64,000 bases of DNA from Micromussa lordhowensis. Its lineage: Eukaryota; Cnidaria; Anthozoa; Scleractinia; Lobophylliidae. Shown here in pieces: positions 1 to 12,600 of the stretch. The translations under genes and the position numbers were made by a program. Every line of letters starts with the position of its first letter. Position 1 is the stretch's first letter. Where the stretch lies: NCBI GenBank assembly GCA_964020085.1, contig OZ026608.1, forward strand, positions 20,733,812 through 20,797,811. The letters are read 5' to 3'. The notes under the pieces were generated by a model. That model had not been told where the DNA came from. It worked only from the letters and a program-made list of their open reading frames with translations, and did not search any database.

Positions 1-242
1 TTCTGTACCCTGTTTTTGTGGAGTTTTTTTGAAGTTCCAGATGATCTACATGTTACCGATGTATATCACAGTTTATTAAGTCATTATATTCAGTGATGTA
101 CCAAGTTACATTTAAATTAAGAGATTTAGATAAAGATCATTTAGGATGGTAAAGACTGGAATGACTATCACTGAGGCGGACTTAATATCGCGTATTCATT
201 GGGCTCACATGTCAGTTTATCAGTTTGTTTTTTTTTTTTCAG

Positions 243-1125
243 GGAGATCTGTGGGCAGAGAGCAGCTTTCTTGGCTACAAGCTGCATTTTTATGCCTGTA
301 TGGAGGGTGAAGTGTTTGATGTCACTGAGTGGGCAGCTTGCCAGGTATGGTTATAAACAGGTGGTGGTATAAAGTTTTACTTGTTAACACATAGTACATT
401 TGAAGACATGATCATCATCGCAGTTATGCACACAACTTTAGCAGTTGTGAAATTAAAGCCTGAAAAAAATTCAGGCCTGAACGGGATTCGAACCCATGAC
501 CTTTGCGATACCGGTGCAGTTCATATCTTTTCTCCGCAGTTCAAATATATGATCTTTCATATATTCACTTACATTATACATACGAGTTTAGAGTCAGTCC
601 TTCACGCTGTAGGTGCGCTTGTCTACCTCACGCTCTTCGTACTCAGGTTTTTAGCGTGATTACCTTGCGCTTTCTACGCTCGGATTTCGCAGCTTGGCTT
701 GAAGTCAAGTCTGATACTAGTTCTGTAATGTCAAAAGGTGATCATATCCTTGGTTTAATCATTTGCAGGGTATCGGCAGTTATCGTGTTGAACCAAACCC
801 ACATACAGTTCATCTGAAGCTAAAGACCCGCCAGCCACACCCTAGTGGCTTCAGTTCCAGGTCAGACACTCAGTTTATTGTTAAATTTGTCATCGCTACG
901 CATTGCGGCTCTTCTTTACTTTCCTCTTGTCTTCGGTTTGCCGTTTTTCTTCTAACAAATAACAGAAAAACTTGAATCTAAATAGTATCTGTTTGCTATT
1001 GCAGATCGGAGGAGAGAGATTTTGAGAATTTCATGCGCGCATTTTTCGGACAGTTTCCACCAGACAGGGAAAGATATCAAGGAACAAGCAAGCCACAGAA
1101 AAGACGAAGAAAGAAAAAGCATTGA
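243..1125 (+). CDS. DNAJC14: DNAJC14-like J-protein, last three coding exons (5' part lies outside the window)
   Basis: Three plus-strand exons join in frame: 243-344, 769-860 and 1005-1125. The first has a strong poly-T/AG acceptor and a GTATGG donor, the second a GCAG acceptor and a GTCAGA donor, the third a TTGCAG acceptor and a TGA stop. The peptide starts [20 protein letters not shown], continues [14 protein letters not shown], then [19 protein letters not shown], and ends in a basic tail (QKRRRKKKH). The DLWAESS...EWA.CQ stretch resembles the C-terminal half of the Jiv90 region of DNAJC14. In vertebrates DNAJC14 is a multi-pass ER J-protein that acts as an HSP70 co-chaperone in receptor export; that role is inferred here from the family. 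The J domain and membrane segments must lie left of base 1. A candidate AATAAA follows at 1198-1203. Confidence 0.85.
430..690 (-). repeat. tRNA-derived SINE fragment in a DNAJC14 intron
   Basis: On the minus strand, 484-494 reads as a Pol III B box (GGTTCGAATCC), preceded by a tRNA-like 5' half. Translated on the plus strand the same stretch gives the familiar spurious peptide GIRTHDL, a hallmark of tRNA-type repeats. No intact acceptor stem was seen, so I call a SINE and not a tRNA gene. Outer limits are approximate. Confidence 0.6.
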
Positions 1126-1860
1126 AAGATAGCGAATACAGGGCAGGATTATTACTACTCTGTGCATAGCAGAGCCATTTGATCTGTTAAATTATTAAAT
1201 AAACTAAAACTAAAGCTGATTGGTAAAGGTGAAATACTATAGTGGCAAATATGGGGATGTTTGAGCAGTTAACATCAACCTCAATTTTTTCTGCCTTGGA
1301 AGTTGTGAAATTAAAAATCCATGGCTCAACCGTGGAGAGAATCCAAGGTTTGATAAAGAATCTTGTCTGGTCGGCGTTTATCGTTAATTGGGGTACGAGT
1401 AAAGAGTTTTGTATTAAATTTATTATAAATCGAAAAAAAAAATTGTTTAAAGAAAGTTATGTAGAAAACCCGATATTTTTCCAGTTAAAATATTCATTGC
1501 ATTTGTATACCTCATGTCGCATGACGTTTTGCTTTGAAAGAGATATAAGGAACAATTACATTTCATTAGTTGTTGTTAAATCAGAAATAAACATTTTTCA
1601 ATATATTTCCTTTTTGTCTACCGATCATTTCTTGTCCAGCTTCTTCTCGAGTGAAAATATAGCCGTTACACTGTAAAGGAACAGAGAAGCATTCTCTGTC
1701 CGTGCAGTATTTCTTTGCGTCCGTTTTTCATTGCGGGCAAGGAATAAGGGAATACGAGGAAGTTGTCTTTGTAAGCTGAACCATTTTTGAGGCACCGATC
1801 GCACTAGTATCCCTTTTTGTCTCAACTAAAACGAAGCAAAATATTTTCGCCCTCAGTATC
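1126..1860. other. 3' flank of the DNAJC14-like gene, no further gene seen
   Basis: AT-rich DNA between the two convergent genes. Open frames here (for example 1242-1676) have no recognisable domain and skewed composition, so I treat them as chance. Confidence 0.5.
1198..1203 (+). promoter_or_regulatory. Poly(A) signal AATAAA for the DNAJC14-like gene
   Basis: AATAAA lies 73 bases after the TGA stop in an A-rich context. It is the first canonical signal downstream of the final exon. Confidence 0.6.
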
Positions 1861-1883
1861 GTTCTCGGTTTGTTTACACCTGT

Positions 1884-2164
1884 CTACACGTATGCGATTT
1901 TTTTTTCGAAAACGCATACTTTTTGATGGGTTTCCGCCTATCGTCCACGCTAAAACGCCCGAAAACGCTGATGGAAACCACAGTATATAACGCTTTGCTC
2001 GGCATTTTTCACCTATCCACACTAGAAACGGAGCGTTTTCAAAAGGCCCTACTTTTGAAACCGTTATCGAAAGCCTCCGTTTTCATCAGCGTTTTCGGTC
2101 GTTTTAATGTGGACGATTGGCGAAAACACATCAAAAAGTATGCGTTTTCATACGAGGTCGGGGC
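1884..2164. mobile_element. Fold-back MITE (~280 bp)
   Basis: The left arm (about 1910-1975) is repeated in inverse orientation at about 2075-2155. Both contain AAAACGCATACTTTTTGATG and GTCCAC...AAAACG.CCGAAAACGC. As a result both strands encode nearly the same peptide (LSSTLKRPKTLM). This marks an inverted-repeat element, not a gene. It lies between the convergent DNAJC14-like and MPDZ-like genes. Confidence 0.75.
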
Positions 2165-2227
2165 CTGAATCCCTTCCCAAGACTCATGTGACCCGAGTGT
2201 CTGGTACAAACTCCCTGGCAATGCAAT

Positions 2228-2233
2228 TTATTT
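2228..2233 (-). promoter_or_regulatory. Candidate poly(A) signal for the MPDZ-like gene
   Basis: TTTATT on the plus strand (AATAAA on minus) is the first canonical signal I found downstream of the MPDZ-like stop codon. It would give a 3' UTR of about 600 bases. A weaker signal nearer the stop is possible. Confidence 0.35.
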
Positions 2234-2833
2234 ATAATAAATGCTTTTTACTCCATTCTTGATTTGTTATTTCCACTAGGAATCAACGATTAACACGTTC
2301 GTAAATGAATCATTTAACCATGCAGTTAGACACGATTGCAAGCCTTTCGAGTGTTTTTCCCACATCAAGAGGTGTTTGATCCCGAAAAACCATATAAGTA
2401 ATGTATGGCTTTTTACATAATTTCCAGTTAGTTTCCTGGTAAAATAGTCAACTGGCTATTGAATAAAATCCAATTATTGTATAAAATAATATAAAAACCT
2501 AAAATCTTTCTCTTGGCTTCTTTTATCAAAGCCTTTTTAGTATTAACCCTGTCGAGTGTACAATTCATAAAGCGGGACAGATTCTTTACAGTTCCACACA
2601 TACATTCCAAAACGGAAATCTTCAAAGATAACGAAAACGTTAAAAAAGTTGTCGCTATTTCCTAACAACGTAGCAAAATTACATTAACATACAACAGATT
2701 TGTATCGCTGGCTATATGAATTAAAATAATCTGTTTATATAGAGGCCTTTGCCGGCGCAATTAGCACATGGTGGCCATAGAGTCGCCGTCGCTCCGCACC
2801 ACAGATTGCATTCTCTGTTGAATGCCAATGACT

Positions 2834-3612
2834 TTATGAAAGCACTGTAAGAACAATCCTTCCCTTGGTTCTTTTCAACATAGACACTGCTGACTCGTGT
2901 GCGACTCCCACCAGGCTTTCTCCATTCACAGCAATAATCTGATCGCCGCGTTTCAGTTGTCCGTCACGCGCCGCAGCGCCAGTCGGGAAGACAGTTTTGA
3001 CGTAGATTGGAAGGTCTCCATGAGGACTCCCATGACCACCCACGATACTGAATCCCAGGCCCTCGGGTCCACGTTCTAACTCGATAGTTTTCGGTTCAAG
3101 GGGTCTGAAACGAAACAAGTGACAAGTGTTACTTGCCCCATTCATAAAGCACTTTCAAATTTGACAGCCCGACTTGGCGTTTTTCACAAATATCACCAAA
3201 ACCAACAACCTTCACATGATAATTAGCACGAGAATCACACCAACGCTTTATTAGTCTCTTATATTCGTTTTTAAAAATCTTCGGATCATTTTCAAATATC
3301 CTCGGATGGGCTTCGGAAATTTTCTGAAATCTTCGTAAAAATCTTCGGATGGAGTTCGGAGAACTTTGGAAATTTTCTGAAATCTTCGTTTTGGCTTTGG
3401 CAATACATGTACTTGGAGTGCTATTTGGATACTGAAAACTGTTGGTGCTGATAAAAAAAAAAATGTGTAGTTTACTCACGCCTCGTCTCCTTCTTCGTCG
3501 GACTGAACAAGTTCAACATTTTCCTGCGCCATGGAAGAAGTCTGAGAGAAACCTGGCGGAGGAACACTGGGGACTGATGAAGAATCGGGACCGATTTCCG
3601 TCTGTTCTGGGT
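2834..3612 (-). CDS. MPDZ: MPDZ exons 36-37: linker, PDZ12 and C-terminus
   Basis: Exon 36 is 3480-3612 (acidic linker [14 protein letters not shown]). Exon 37 is 2834-3104 and holds PDZ12: [60 protein letters not shown], then GRIVLTVLS and a TAA stop. The [15 protein letters not shown] block and the abrupt end after the last PDZ strand are the same in vertebrate MUPP1 and PATJ. Confidence 0.95.
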
Positions 3613-6600
3613 CTAAAGAAAGTAGGGAAATAAAAAAAAATAATACGAGTTTGTAATACAAGCTGCGCGTAGCTATATTTTAATAGCTTTCTAGATGAAT
3701 TCAGATTTCATTAACAACAGGGAGCTTAAACAAACCACGACGGCAAAGAGAACGTCACCAAACAAAATACCGATCACTGAATCATGCTTCAGTGTACTAA
3801 CCGAGTGGGACATGGACCGAGATATTCTCCATGCTGCTCATTGATTCGGTCCCAGGGTATATGTTGGGCAAACTGCTCATTGATGACGGCCGGGAACTGG
3901 TACCGTGCTTCAGACGAGCAACTTCAAGAATGACACGACCAGTGGTGCGCTAAAAAGAAAAAGATAGAAAATGAACATTCTGGTCGTAAATAGTGATTGG
4001 TTTGTCTGTTTTACGTAGTTTCAATTAGCCAGAGGTGAGGTGAGGGGAGGAGGGGGAGGGAGGGGCAGGGGAGGAGAAGCCGAAAGGCCTGATGTTCAGG
4101 CTGCCTTAGTTGCGACAAGATTCCAACACAGTTTTCCAGGAAGTAACCCCTCCCCGCTATGGTGCAAAAGGCAGTTATTCTCAACTTTAATCTTGTATTT
4201 CGTGTCGGTTAACTCCTTAATTTACGGCAAGCAAAGACAGCGAGTTAAAGCGATTCAGTTTACCTTCAGTACAGCAGCAGCTATGTCTTGAGTAGCATTC
4301 TTGAGATCTTCACCGTTTACCGAGAGAATCTGGTCACCGGCAATAAGACGACCATCCGCCTCGGCGACGCCTCCTTTGACCTGTCAATCAGAGTGAGAGT
4401 TAACCAATGGGATTTCAGAAACGTTTTTGAAAAAGAAAAACGAAACAACAACAACAGCAGTTCCTGATGAAATATGTTCACTTCACAAATCCATCATTTT
4501 TCCGCTGCGAATGTTACTGATAAATTTGCAAAGCTAAAAGAAGAAGACATTTATCACGCCAGGGTAAATTGTAGTCGGCAAGACGAGGCGACAGAGAGCT
4601 GCCTGTTTCGAAGTGACGGTTGCTATGGGTGAGTGTTAGTTGGAAAGACAGAAGCTAAATTAATTAATTTACCCCTAACAGTGTTAACAGCAACTTACCA
4701 CGTCTGAAACGAACACTCCTGTGTCATTCCTGTTAAAAAAAGCAAAAAAATTAAAAAGACCATTCAAAAATAATCTACAGTTACAAAGACACCAGGCAAC
4801 TTTCGGCACCAGGCAACTTTCGGTTGCCTTAGAAATAATAATTACAGACATTTTATGACAAATGAGTTATCCTACCTTCTTCCAACAATACTCAAACCCA
4901 GTCCCTGTCCAGGAACCTTGTTCAAGTCTAACGTGAGGTACTCAAAGGCTTCTAATAAGGGAAAAAAACTTTGATTAGCGACACGGAACTAACAGCGCTT
5001 GGAACTGGGTAACATCCCAGCAGATTAGTCAATCTATTAAGAGTTCCAGAATACCTTCATCTTTAAACTGGGACTCATCCCTCAGCACAATCAGTCGAAC
5101 AACAGCCGGGGTCTGTCTAAGAGCTGTAATGGCCATGTCATGTGTTGCCTCTCGCAGATCGACATGATTCACCTAGAACATCCAACAATAGCAGTCATGA
5201 CAAGTACAATTTTATTTAAAAAGATCATAGCGCTGAATGGAATAAGTTTTCTCGCGTTTTTCTTCAGTTACATCTTTCAGTTCGAGCGGGTCTTATTGAG
5301 TTTTTCCGCTTCCATCCCCCGTTGGGATTCGTTAAATATCTCAAACAAGTTAAAAACCGCAGATTTCTGCGAGTAGCACAGCGCTTTTCCCAAAGCGTAC
5401 TGTACCTCGCAGGAAGCTGAGGCGATATCCTTTAATCAGCTCTAGAAAATGACCAACAGAAACACCATAACATAACGTAATCTTACTTCTAAAATTTGAT
5501 CGCCAGCCCAAAGTCGGCCATCTTTTGCCGCAGCTCCATCTTCATACACTTCATGGATGACGATGGCGCCCTGAAAAGTGATCATGGATCAGGGGATGAA
5601 TGCTCCTTACAATATCCATGCATTTCTTTTATAGTTACTTCTGAGAATTTAGTGCTACATCAATACAATGATGTACCGAGAGTGTAACTTACCAGCAGCG
5701 TATCTGCACCGCCAACTATGCTCAGCCCCAGGCCCGTGTTGCCTTTGGGAATCTCTATCACACATTCTTGACCGGGAATGATCGGTGTGGTACGGGGATT
5801 TGGCGGCGGGGTTAATGTTGGCGAAGCAGCTGTATACAAAACATAACCAAGAAAAGACTTCGTAAATTACCAAATTCCTCGTAAATGGCAATCCACTGAC
5901 TGGTTTAGTAACGCAATCGAAGTGAGCAAGGCTGTTACAAAACTTACGTGCTGCTTCTCTGGGAGACTGCTGAACAATCTGAACTACTGGCTCAAAAGCT
6001 TGCGGTTGCACAGGTTCTCTTCTCGATGCCACAGGACTTCCTGTCGGCACACTTCCGGTCAGCGCACCTACACTTGGCACACTCTCAAAGGTTTTTTTAG
6101 TCAACTGAGGACTCTCTGCTTTCCTCGGACTTCCGGGTTGTTGGGTTTCGGATATAGATTCCCTGACGGGTTTTTTGGCAACAGGAGGTCCTTTCCTGTC
6201 AATACGAGGACTTCCAGTCTCCCTCCTCGGGGAAACACTGGATGTTGGTTTATCGGAAGCAGGTGGACTTCCGGAAAGTGCCTGTTTCCTAGCAACCACA
6301 AGTGACACTTTCCCCTTGGTCCTCTTCAATATGGCAACGGCCTGTAAACAGATACGTCATCAGAAGCGTCACGCGAGAACAGTTAACATATACATGTATT
6401 ACCACAATCATCAATTGCAAATCTTATGTATATTGTTTACCTCAGCATGAGTAAGTCCCACTATGGGCTGATTGTCCACTGCAATCAGTTGATCTCCTTT
6501 CCTTAGTCGGCCGTCCTGAAGAAAAGGAAAACCTTCAAACAACTTTTTCTCGCGGAATCACGAATCGAAGAAATGACTAAGAGAAAGGTTCTCAGCAGCA

Positions 6601-9600
6601 GCGAGCCTTCTAGGCAACAAGTTGCACTGCGACGTTTCCGCCAAAACTGCCATTTCCAAATACAATCAGTAGTTTAAAGGTTTTGCAACGAACTAATTTG
6701 TTCCACTGTAAGTCAATAACACACATTTTAAAATAGAACTAAGGTACCTTTTGAGCAGGGCCTTCCTCAGTGATGTCCTTCACATAGATGCCTGTCTCAC
6801 CCTCACCAAATCCCGGGCCTTCTACTACAGCGAAACCAAGACCAGTCGGACTCTGTCAAAGGCAAAATCTTGATGTTAACGAACTTCGACTTCTGTACAC
6901 AACACAATGCTTGTTCTGACAGCAGCCAGAAACGAGGAAAGCGCACATTATTTTGTTACTCAATTTAATTTTTTATTATTATTATTCGGGTGATTATAGA
7001 ATGTTGGCTGAATTTACAAACAAGTACACACCTTAACAAAGTCAATAACCTCGACCTTCTGGCCTCCTGACAGTTCCTTCAAGAGCGTGGGTGAAACAGC
7101 GATACCCTCTGCAACCGATGTAGGACTGGAACTAGGGCTTGGACTTGACCGGCGGGGACTTCCGGTCTCTGTACGTTGTGCTGAGGGCGATGACTCGACA
7201 GTGCGAATATTGAGTGGTTTCAGTTCCGGTTCGAACCACTGATGGCCTCTGGGAGATTCTTGAGCCGGCGGTGTCCTGGATCGACTAAGGTAATCAGCGG
7301 CTTCTTGTGACCGGCCTAACACCAGTTGAACCTCTGGTGGGGTGTTCTGTGAGTTGAGAAGAAAAATATATCGTACAGATATCAATGATACCATTCACAA
7401 CGAAATATTTTACATACATCTTGTCCATTTCGGCCGAAGAGGGCTATTCATAGCCCTAATTTCCACTTTTGAGTACGCGTTTCAAAAAGGAACACCCGTT
7501 TATAAATAAAAAGAAGCAAGAACGTGTAGAAGGGCCTTAAATTTTTTAAAACACGACTTCCACGAAGGTTGTTGAAGAATGGTGCTTTTTCATCCACCGG
7601 GAGCGAGTTCACCGGCCCTAGCTTCACACTTTGACTTACCTTCAGGATCGCGGAGGCCTTGTAATGAGTTAAACCTCTAATGGAGATTTCATTAACCTCC
7701 AGGATCTCATCAGCTTGTTGGATTTTTCCATTCCTCTCCGCTGGCCCGCCTGGCTTGACGTCCACCACAAAAATGCGATTTGCCGCTGCGCCTTTGCCGC
7801 CCGCGATACTCAATCCTTGAAAAGAACAACAAGATAAACAGGTTATAAACAGGATTCTCACCCGCGAAAACAGTAGAAATTTTTTATTGAGTGTCAAAAC
7901 ACTAGCATTTCCCTCAACTCGACAAGAGCTTTTTGAAAAAGGACTTTTCTTTACTTACCTAATCCGGTACCTCCTTTCACGAGATCCGTGAAAACGAAGT
8001 CGCCAGTAACATCCGGGTATTTTATCCTAAGCTCTCCTGTAAACGAAATACCGCAAGTGAAAATGTTGGCAAATGAAGTAAAGTGAGCAAAATACGCATC
8101 ACGTGGTACGTTTACCTGTACCACGCGAACAGTTTTTTCTTGCTCCTGTAAACATTTGTTTTTAAGGTAGGGGCGATGTACCACGTGATGAAGGGGGGCT
8201 GCAAGGAGTGCTCGCATCGCACTTGCCTCCTGTGTTTCACCTCAAATACTGACTTTTTTCGATTGTTAAACAACCAAGGCCAAAGTTTCTAGCCATGAAA
8301 TCCTGGGTACCCAGCACTAAAGCTTATATGTAAATGAATCACTGCGTAAACTGTGTCACAATCAACAGAATGTGCCGCAGCATTACTATCTTTTAGATAC
8401 CCTAGTATGTAAATTAATTGTAGAATGCCCTTTCCTCGGGATTTCGTGCTGCTCAATTAGATGAGGAATACGTTTGCCACATCTAAAGTTAAGTTAAGTT
8501 AAGCGAGGTAAACATAAGAATAAATAATAGATATTAGAATACATTGAATGGCACGGCTCATGGCTGACTGACTCATCCTCAATAAACTTTTCACATCGAA
8601 TCTCTCGTGTGAGTGTAGTCAGAATAGTGAGTTCCTCCAGTCGCTCGAAGGCAAAAATCAATCGCCTGTGGCACCATGGCGCTTCAAGAGCACGGTCATA
8701 ACAACCACATCAAATCAAGGGCTAGCTTACGTTTTTTAGTCTCTTCGCTCTTGACCACCTTAAAACGAGGCGGCAGGTTCATCAGCTTGCTCTCAATCTC
8801 GGCTTGCACGCCCTCAGTCTTGACAACGGTTGTGATTGGCTCCTCCACCTCGTCAGCTGTCAGATTTTTGGCGGGAATTGGAATGTCTTTCCTGAGCGAC
8901 TCATCTGAAGGTAAACCAGCCGCCTCGGTCGAGGGCCTGGCACTGGTTACCGTCACACTACTGGGCTCCACCTTGTAAGAGACAAAGATCTTATTTATTA
9001 ACGAAAAGCGCCCCCCCCCCCGAAATTTCGTATGTTCTCACATGGAAACGGGGGAGGGATGGTGGGTGGCATTCCGCAGGAGAACAATTAACACCACATA
9101 TAACGAACAATGCGTTTGAAATAAAAAACGTGAAATACCCTAAGATCCGGGTTATACCAGCTCCTGACTTCATCTACTGGTACATACAATTACTGTTTTT
9201 TTTATGTCGTGTTGGCTCTCCCCGACCCCACCCCCTACGGGATAAGCTGTTCAAGTTACAAGCCCACCCATGTCTTTTTATAAAGTTACATGAGTCCATG
9301 ACTAACTGAGATTTCACGGTACACTTCAAGGCTTCTGTACCAAGATGAAATCTTGTTTCATCGTAATAGGACGCGACGAAGTTTTGTATAAAGTGATACC
9401 GCACTGTTCTTGTTCATTTTGGCGTTACAATATCTCGGTGAAATCAAATTAGAGTTTAATTGTTAGCCTTGCAACACTACACGCGACGAATACAATTAGT
9501 ACAAAAACCTACAACAAAAGCAAAAAAGTGCATATTACAATGAGGATCATACAAGATTTTCAAACCACATAGAATATCAGTTGTTGAGACGTGATCAATT

Positions 9601-12600
9601 ATAATCCACTTAAGTATATCACTTAAATCTTAATTTACGTCTCCGTTTAAAAACTATTGAAAAGAAACAAAAAGCACGGCAGTAAAAATATTTATAAGAA
9701 TCTTCATAAAACATTTTAGCATCTAAACATCCAGTATAATGAATGTACAACTGCGAAGGGCAACTAAATACTTGGAAGCTGATCTCTTGTAATTTACCTT
9801 TCAGCACGCTAGCTTAACAAGACACAAAACTCACTCAAGTACAAACACGCTTCATAAAAGGAGTATTACTTTTAGATATTACCTCAGAGATGTAACTTCT
9901 CCCCAGTTTTAATCCCTTCGATTTGCCAAAACGAAACGGCATTTTAAAACAACGGCAAAATCCGCTTATTGCTCAAGATTACAGTAGCAATGTTTGCGTT
10001 TTCTGCGAAAGTTTCGTGGCGATATTTCACACATATGTCGCGTTTTCCTCCGTTTTCGCAGCTGATGTGTTTGTATCTTTGCCGAATAGCAGTCGTTTCC
10101 AATCTGCTACATTCTCCATTGAAGCGTTGTAGGAAATTGTAATAAATCCAATATATCCTATTGCTAAAACGTGATCTGTTCTCGATAAATCTCCATCAAA
10201 GACCCCGAAATTTAACACTCGTCGGAAATAAATCTTATCTCTCAGGCAGTTATCAAATTTATCGCACCTTTTCTTTTACTTTACTCTGCAAAGCGCAAAA
10301 ATAATAATATTTCTGTTTCAACCGAGACTTTTTTGTTATTTCTTCCCGTAATTGACAATCAAACGCAAAACTCTCCAATTAGAAAATAGAACCTCGATTA
10401 ATTAATAACAAGCAATTAATCATTAACGAGTTTAGGCTAAACAAAACACAAATCTTTGATCGGCGAAATATCACCAAGACAATTCTAAACAGCAACAAAA
10501 GTCTGTTATATCGTATTCTCAGCTTAGACATTTTCTCTGGCTCATTTTTTAGAAACATTGTATACCCCAAAAACGGAAAATCACGGATAATTGCCGCAGA
10601 ATCCCTCTTAAAAACCCTTCGTATTATAATCCTCACGGTAACAAGACCCCCGCCAAGCAGACTTTTAAAAAGCCTATTATAATTTGATCCTTTAAAAAGC
10701 ATCACGAGGCCGCCTAGGCTAGTTTTCCGGCTTTGATTAAATTTTTGTTGATGTCTCTTTTCTTGTTACGTTTTTCAGTGCTTTACAGTGCTAGTAGTCT
10801 CTTAGGCAGACACTCTTTGGGCTCGTCACGCAATCTTGGTGACGAGCCCCTAAAGCGTCTGCGTAGAAGGCCCACTTGCTAGCTGCTTACATTATTGAGG
10901 GTGACTTCAGGCATGCGCGGCGGTTTGGGTGGAGCTACTGTCCTAACAACAAACCGCACTGGATTCTTGGCTCGCTTGATAATCTCCACTGCCTCATCGT
11001 GTGACGCGTCACGAAGATCATGTCCATCAACCTAACAGGGGTAGAGTGAGTAGGGTTAGTAAACAACTTTACAAGTCAGTCAAACCAAGACCAACATCAT
11101 CACCTCCAAAATCTGGTCACCAGTGGCCAGCGTTCCTAAACGCGCAGCAGGACTGGACTCCAGTACATGCCTGATAAAGATTCCTTTGAGGCCCATGCCC
11201 TGCGGGCCAACTTTACCACCGATGATACTAATTCCCAGGCCACTGTCTGGCTCGCGGTTGAGCTCCACCACACGAACTCCTGGTTCATCGTAGATGGGCG
11301 GCCTTACTGGTTGAAGCAGGTCAGGCAAGTTTTGTACTCCCTCAGGAATGTTGTACTCTTCAGTTTCCTCTCTGAAAGTTTGAACAAACTGGACGTTAGG
11401 CTAAATCACGATATTTTATATCTAATACAAACTGGGCTGTAAATTAAACGAAATTTCAAAATAACGAACTAAAACAGAAGAATAACATCAAGGCAACGCT
11501 AAAAAGTCCTACACACGGACAGTCAAAACAGTACAAGACAAAAAACGAGTTATAAAAACTCATAACGTAATGACCTTCTCTGCTCCCGCTCAGCTTCAAC
11601 CTCCAGGGACTGGGACGACGAGTGTACTGATGACGTAGAGCTGTCTTCCAGGAAGGACGAGGGGGACTGTTGAATAGCTCGTGCTGGCGTCATCTCACTA
11701 CGAATGAATGTGAACCTGGAGAGCGAAATGGGATGGGTGAGCTAAAAGACAAAACGAACAAATTAACAACAAAATTGTGGAGAAATTAAGTCAGAAATAC
11801 TTACACTATGTCCTTCAGCAAAGATTGCTTTCTGAGCACAGACCTGCAAAAAATAAACAGGAGTAATGTTAACAATATTGTTTCCTTGGAAACGTCATTG
11901 ACGTTGCTTAGCAATACGACGTCACGCCCATCTTACCTGGCCCTGTGGCCTGATAAGCCAATGACACTTTCGTCATTTACAGCAACAATGTGATCTCCAA
12001 CTCCTATCCGCCCATCTAGCCCCACAGCACCGCCTTTAAGTACAGACTTCACCACGCAACCCCACCCGTCTTCATCACCCTTCAGAGTCAACCCTGGAAT
12101 GACATGGGAGAAAATACAGCAAATGAAAAAGTTTAAACTAGTTGTGCGTAACATGGATTGGCGAAAGCACGGAGAAAATGCAGCGTTGAAAGTAACCAGG
12201 CATTCCAGAGATTCGGAAGTTCTGTGCAGATCCAAGTGGGCATTCCGGAAACTCGAGTAAATTGTCATCCGTTGCTTGATTTTACAGGAAACAATAAGAC
12301 GGAAAGATATCAAAACGTCCTATGCACGGTTGTTAGCTGTTTTGTTGGCTGCGAGGTTTGGAAAACGAACAAAAAAGTCAGGCACCGCTAACACTACACC
12401 GGAGGAAATTGAAAACGCTCTTCAAACCGGAGGAATTTGAAAACGCAGGGTTTGGTGTGGACGCAAACCATTTTCGCCGAAAACGATGGCGTCACGATAA
12501 TCATGTGATTTCCCTGACCGAGTTTTATTCAAACACAAACCCATGTTAGAAATGTATAAGAGCGTGACAGTGCGTGACAATTTGTTAGCGTTACTTTTGA

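Noticed and set aside
484..560. tRNA gene on the minus strand
   Set aside because: Only a B-box-like 3' half is present. No acceptor stem or A box at the proper distance, and the context is that of a SINE.
1923..2221. Two overlapping open frames on opposite strands
   Set aside because: They encode the same peptide because the region is an inverted repeat; no domain.
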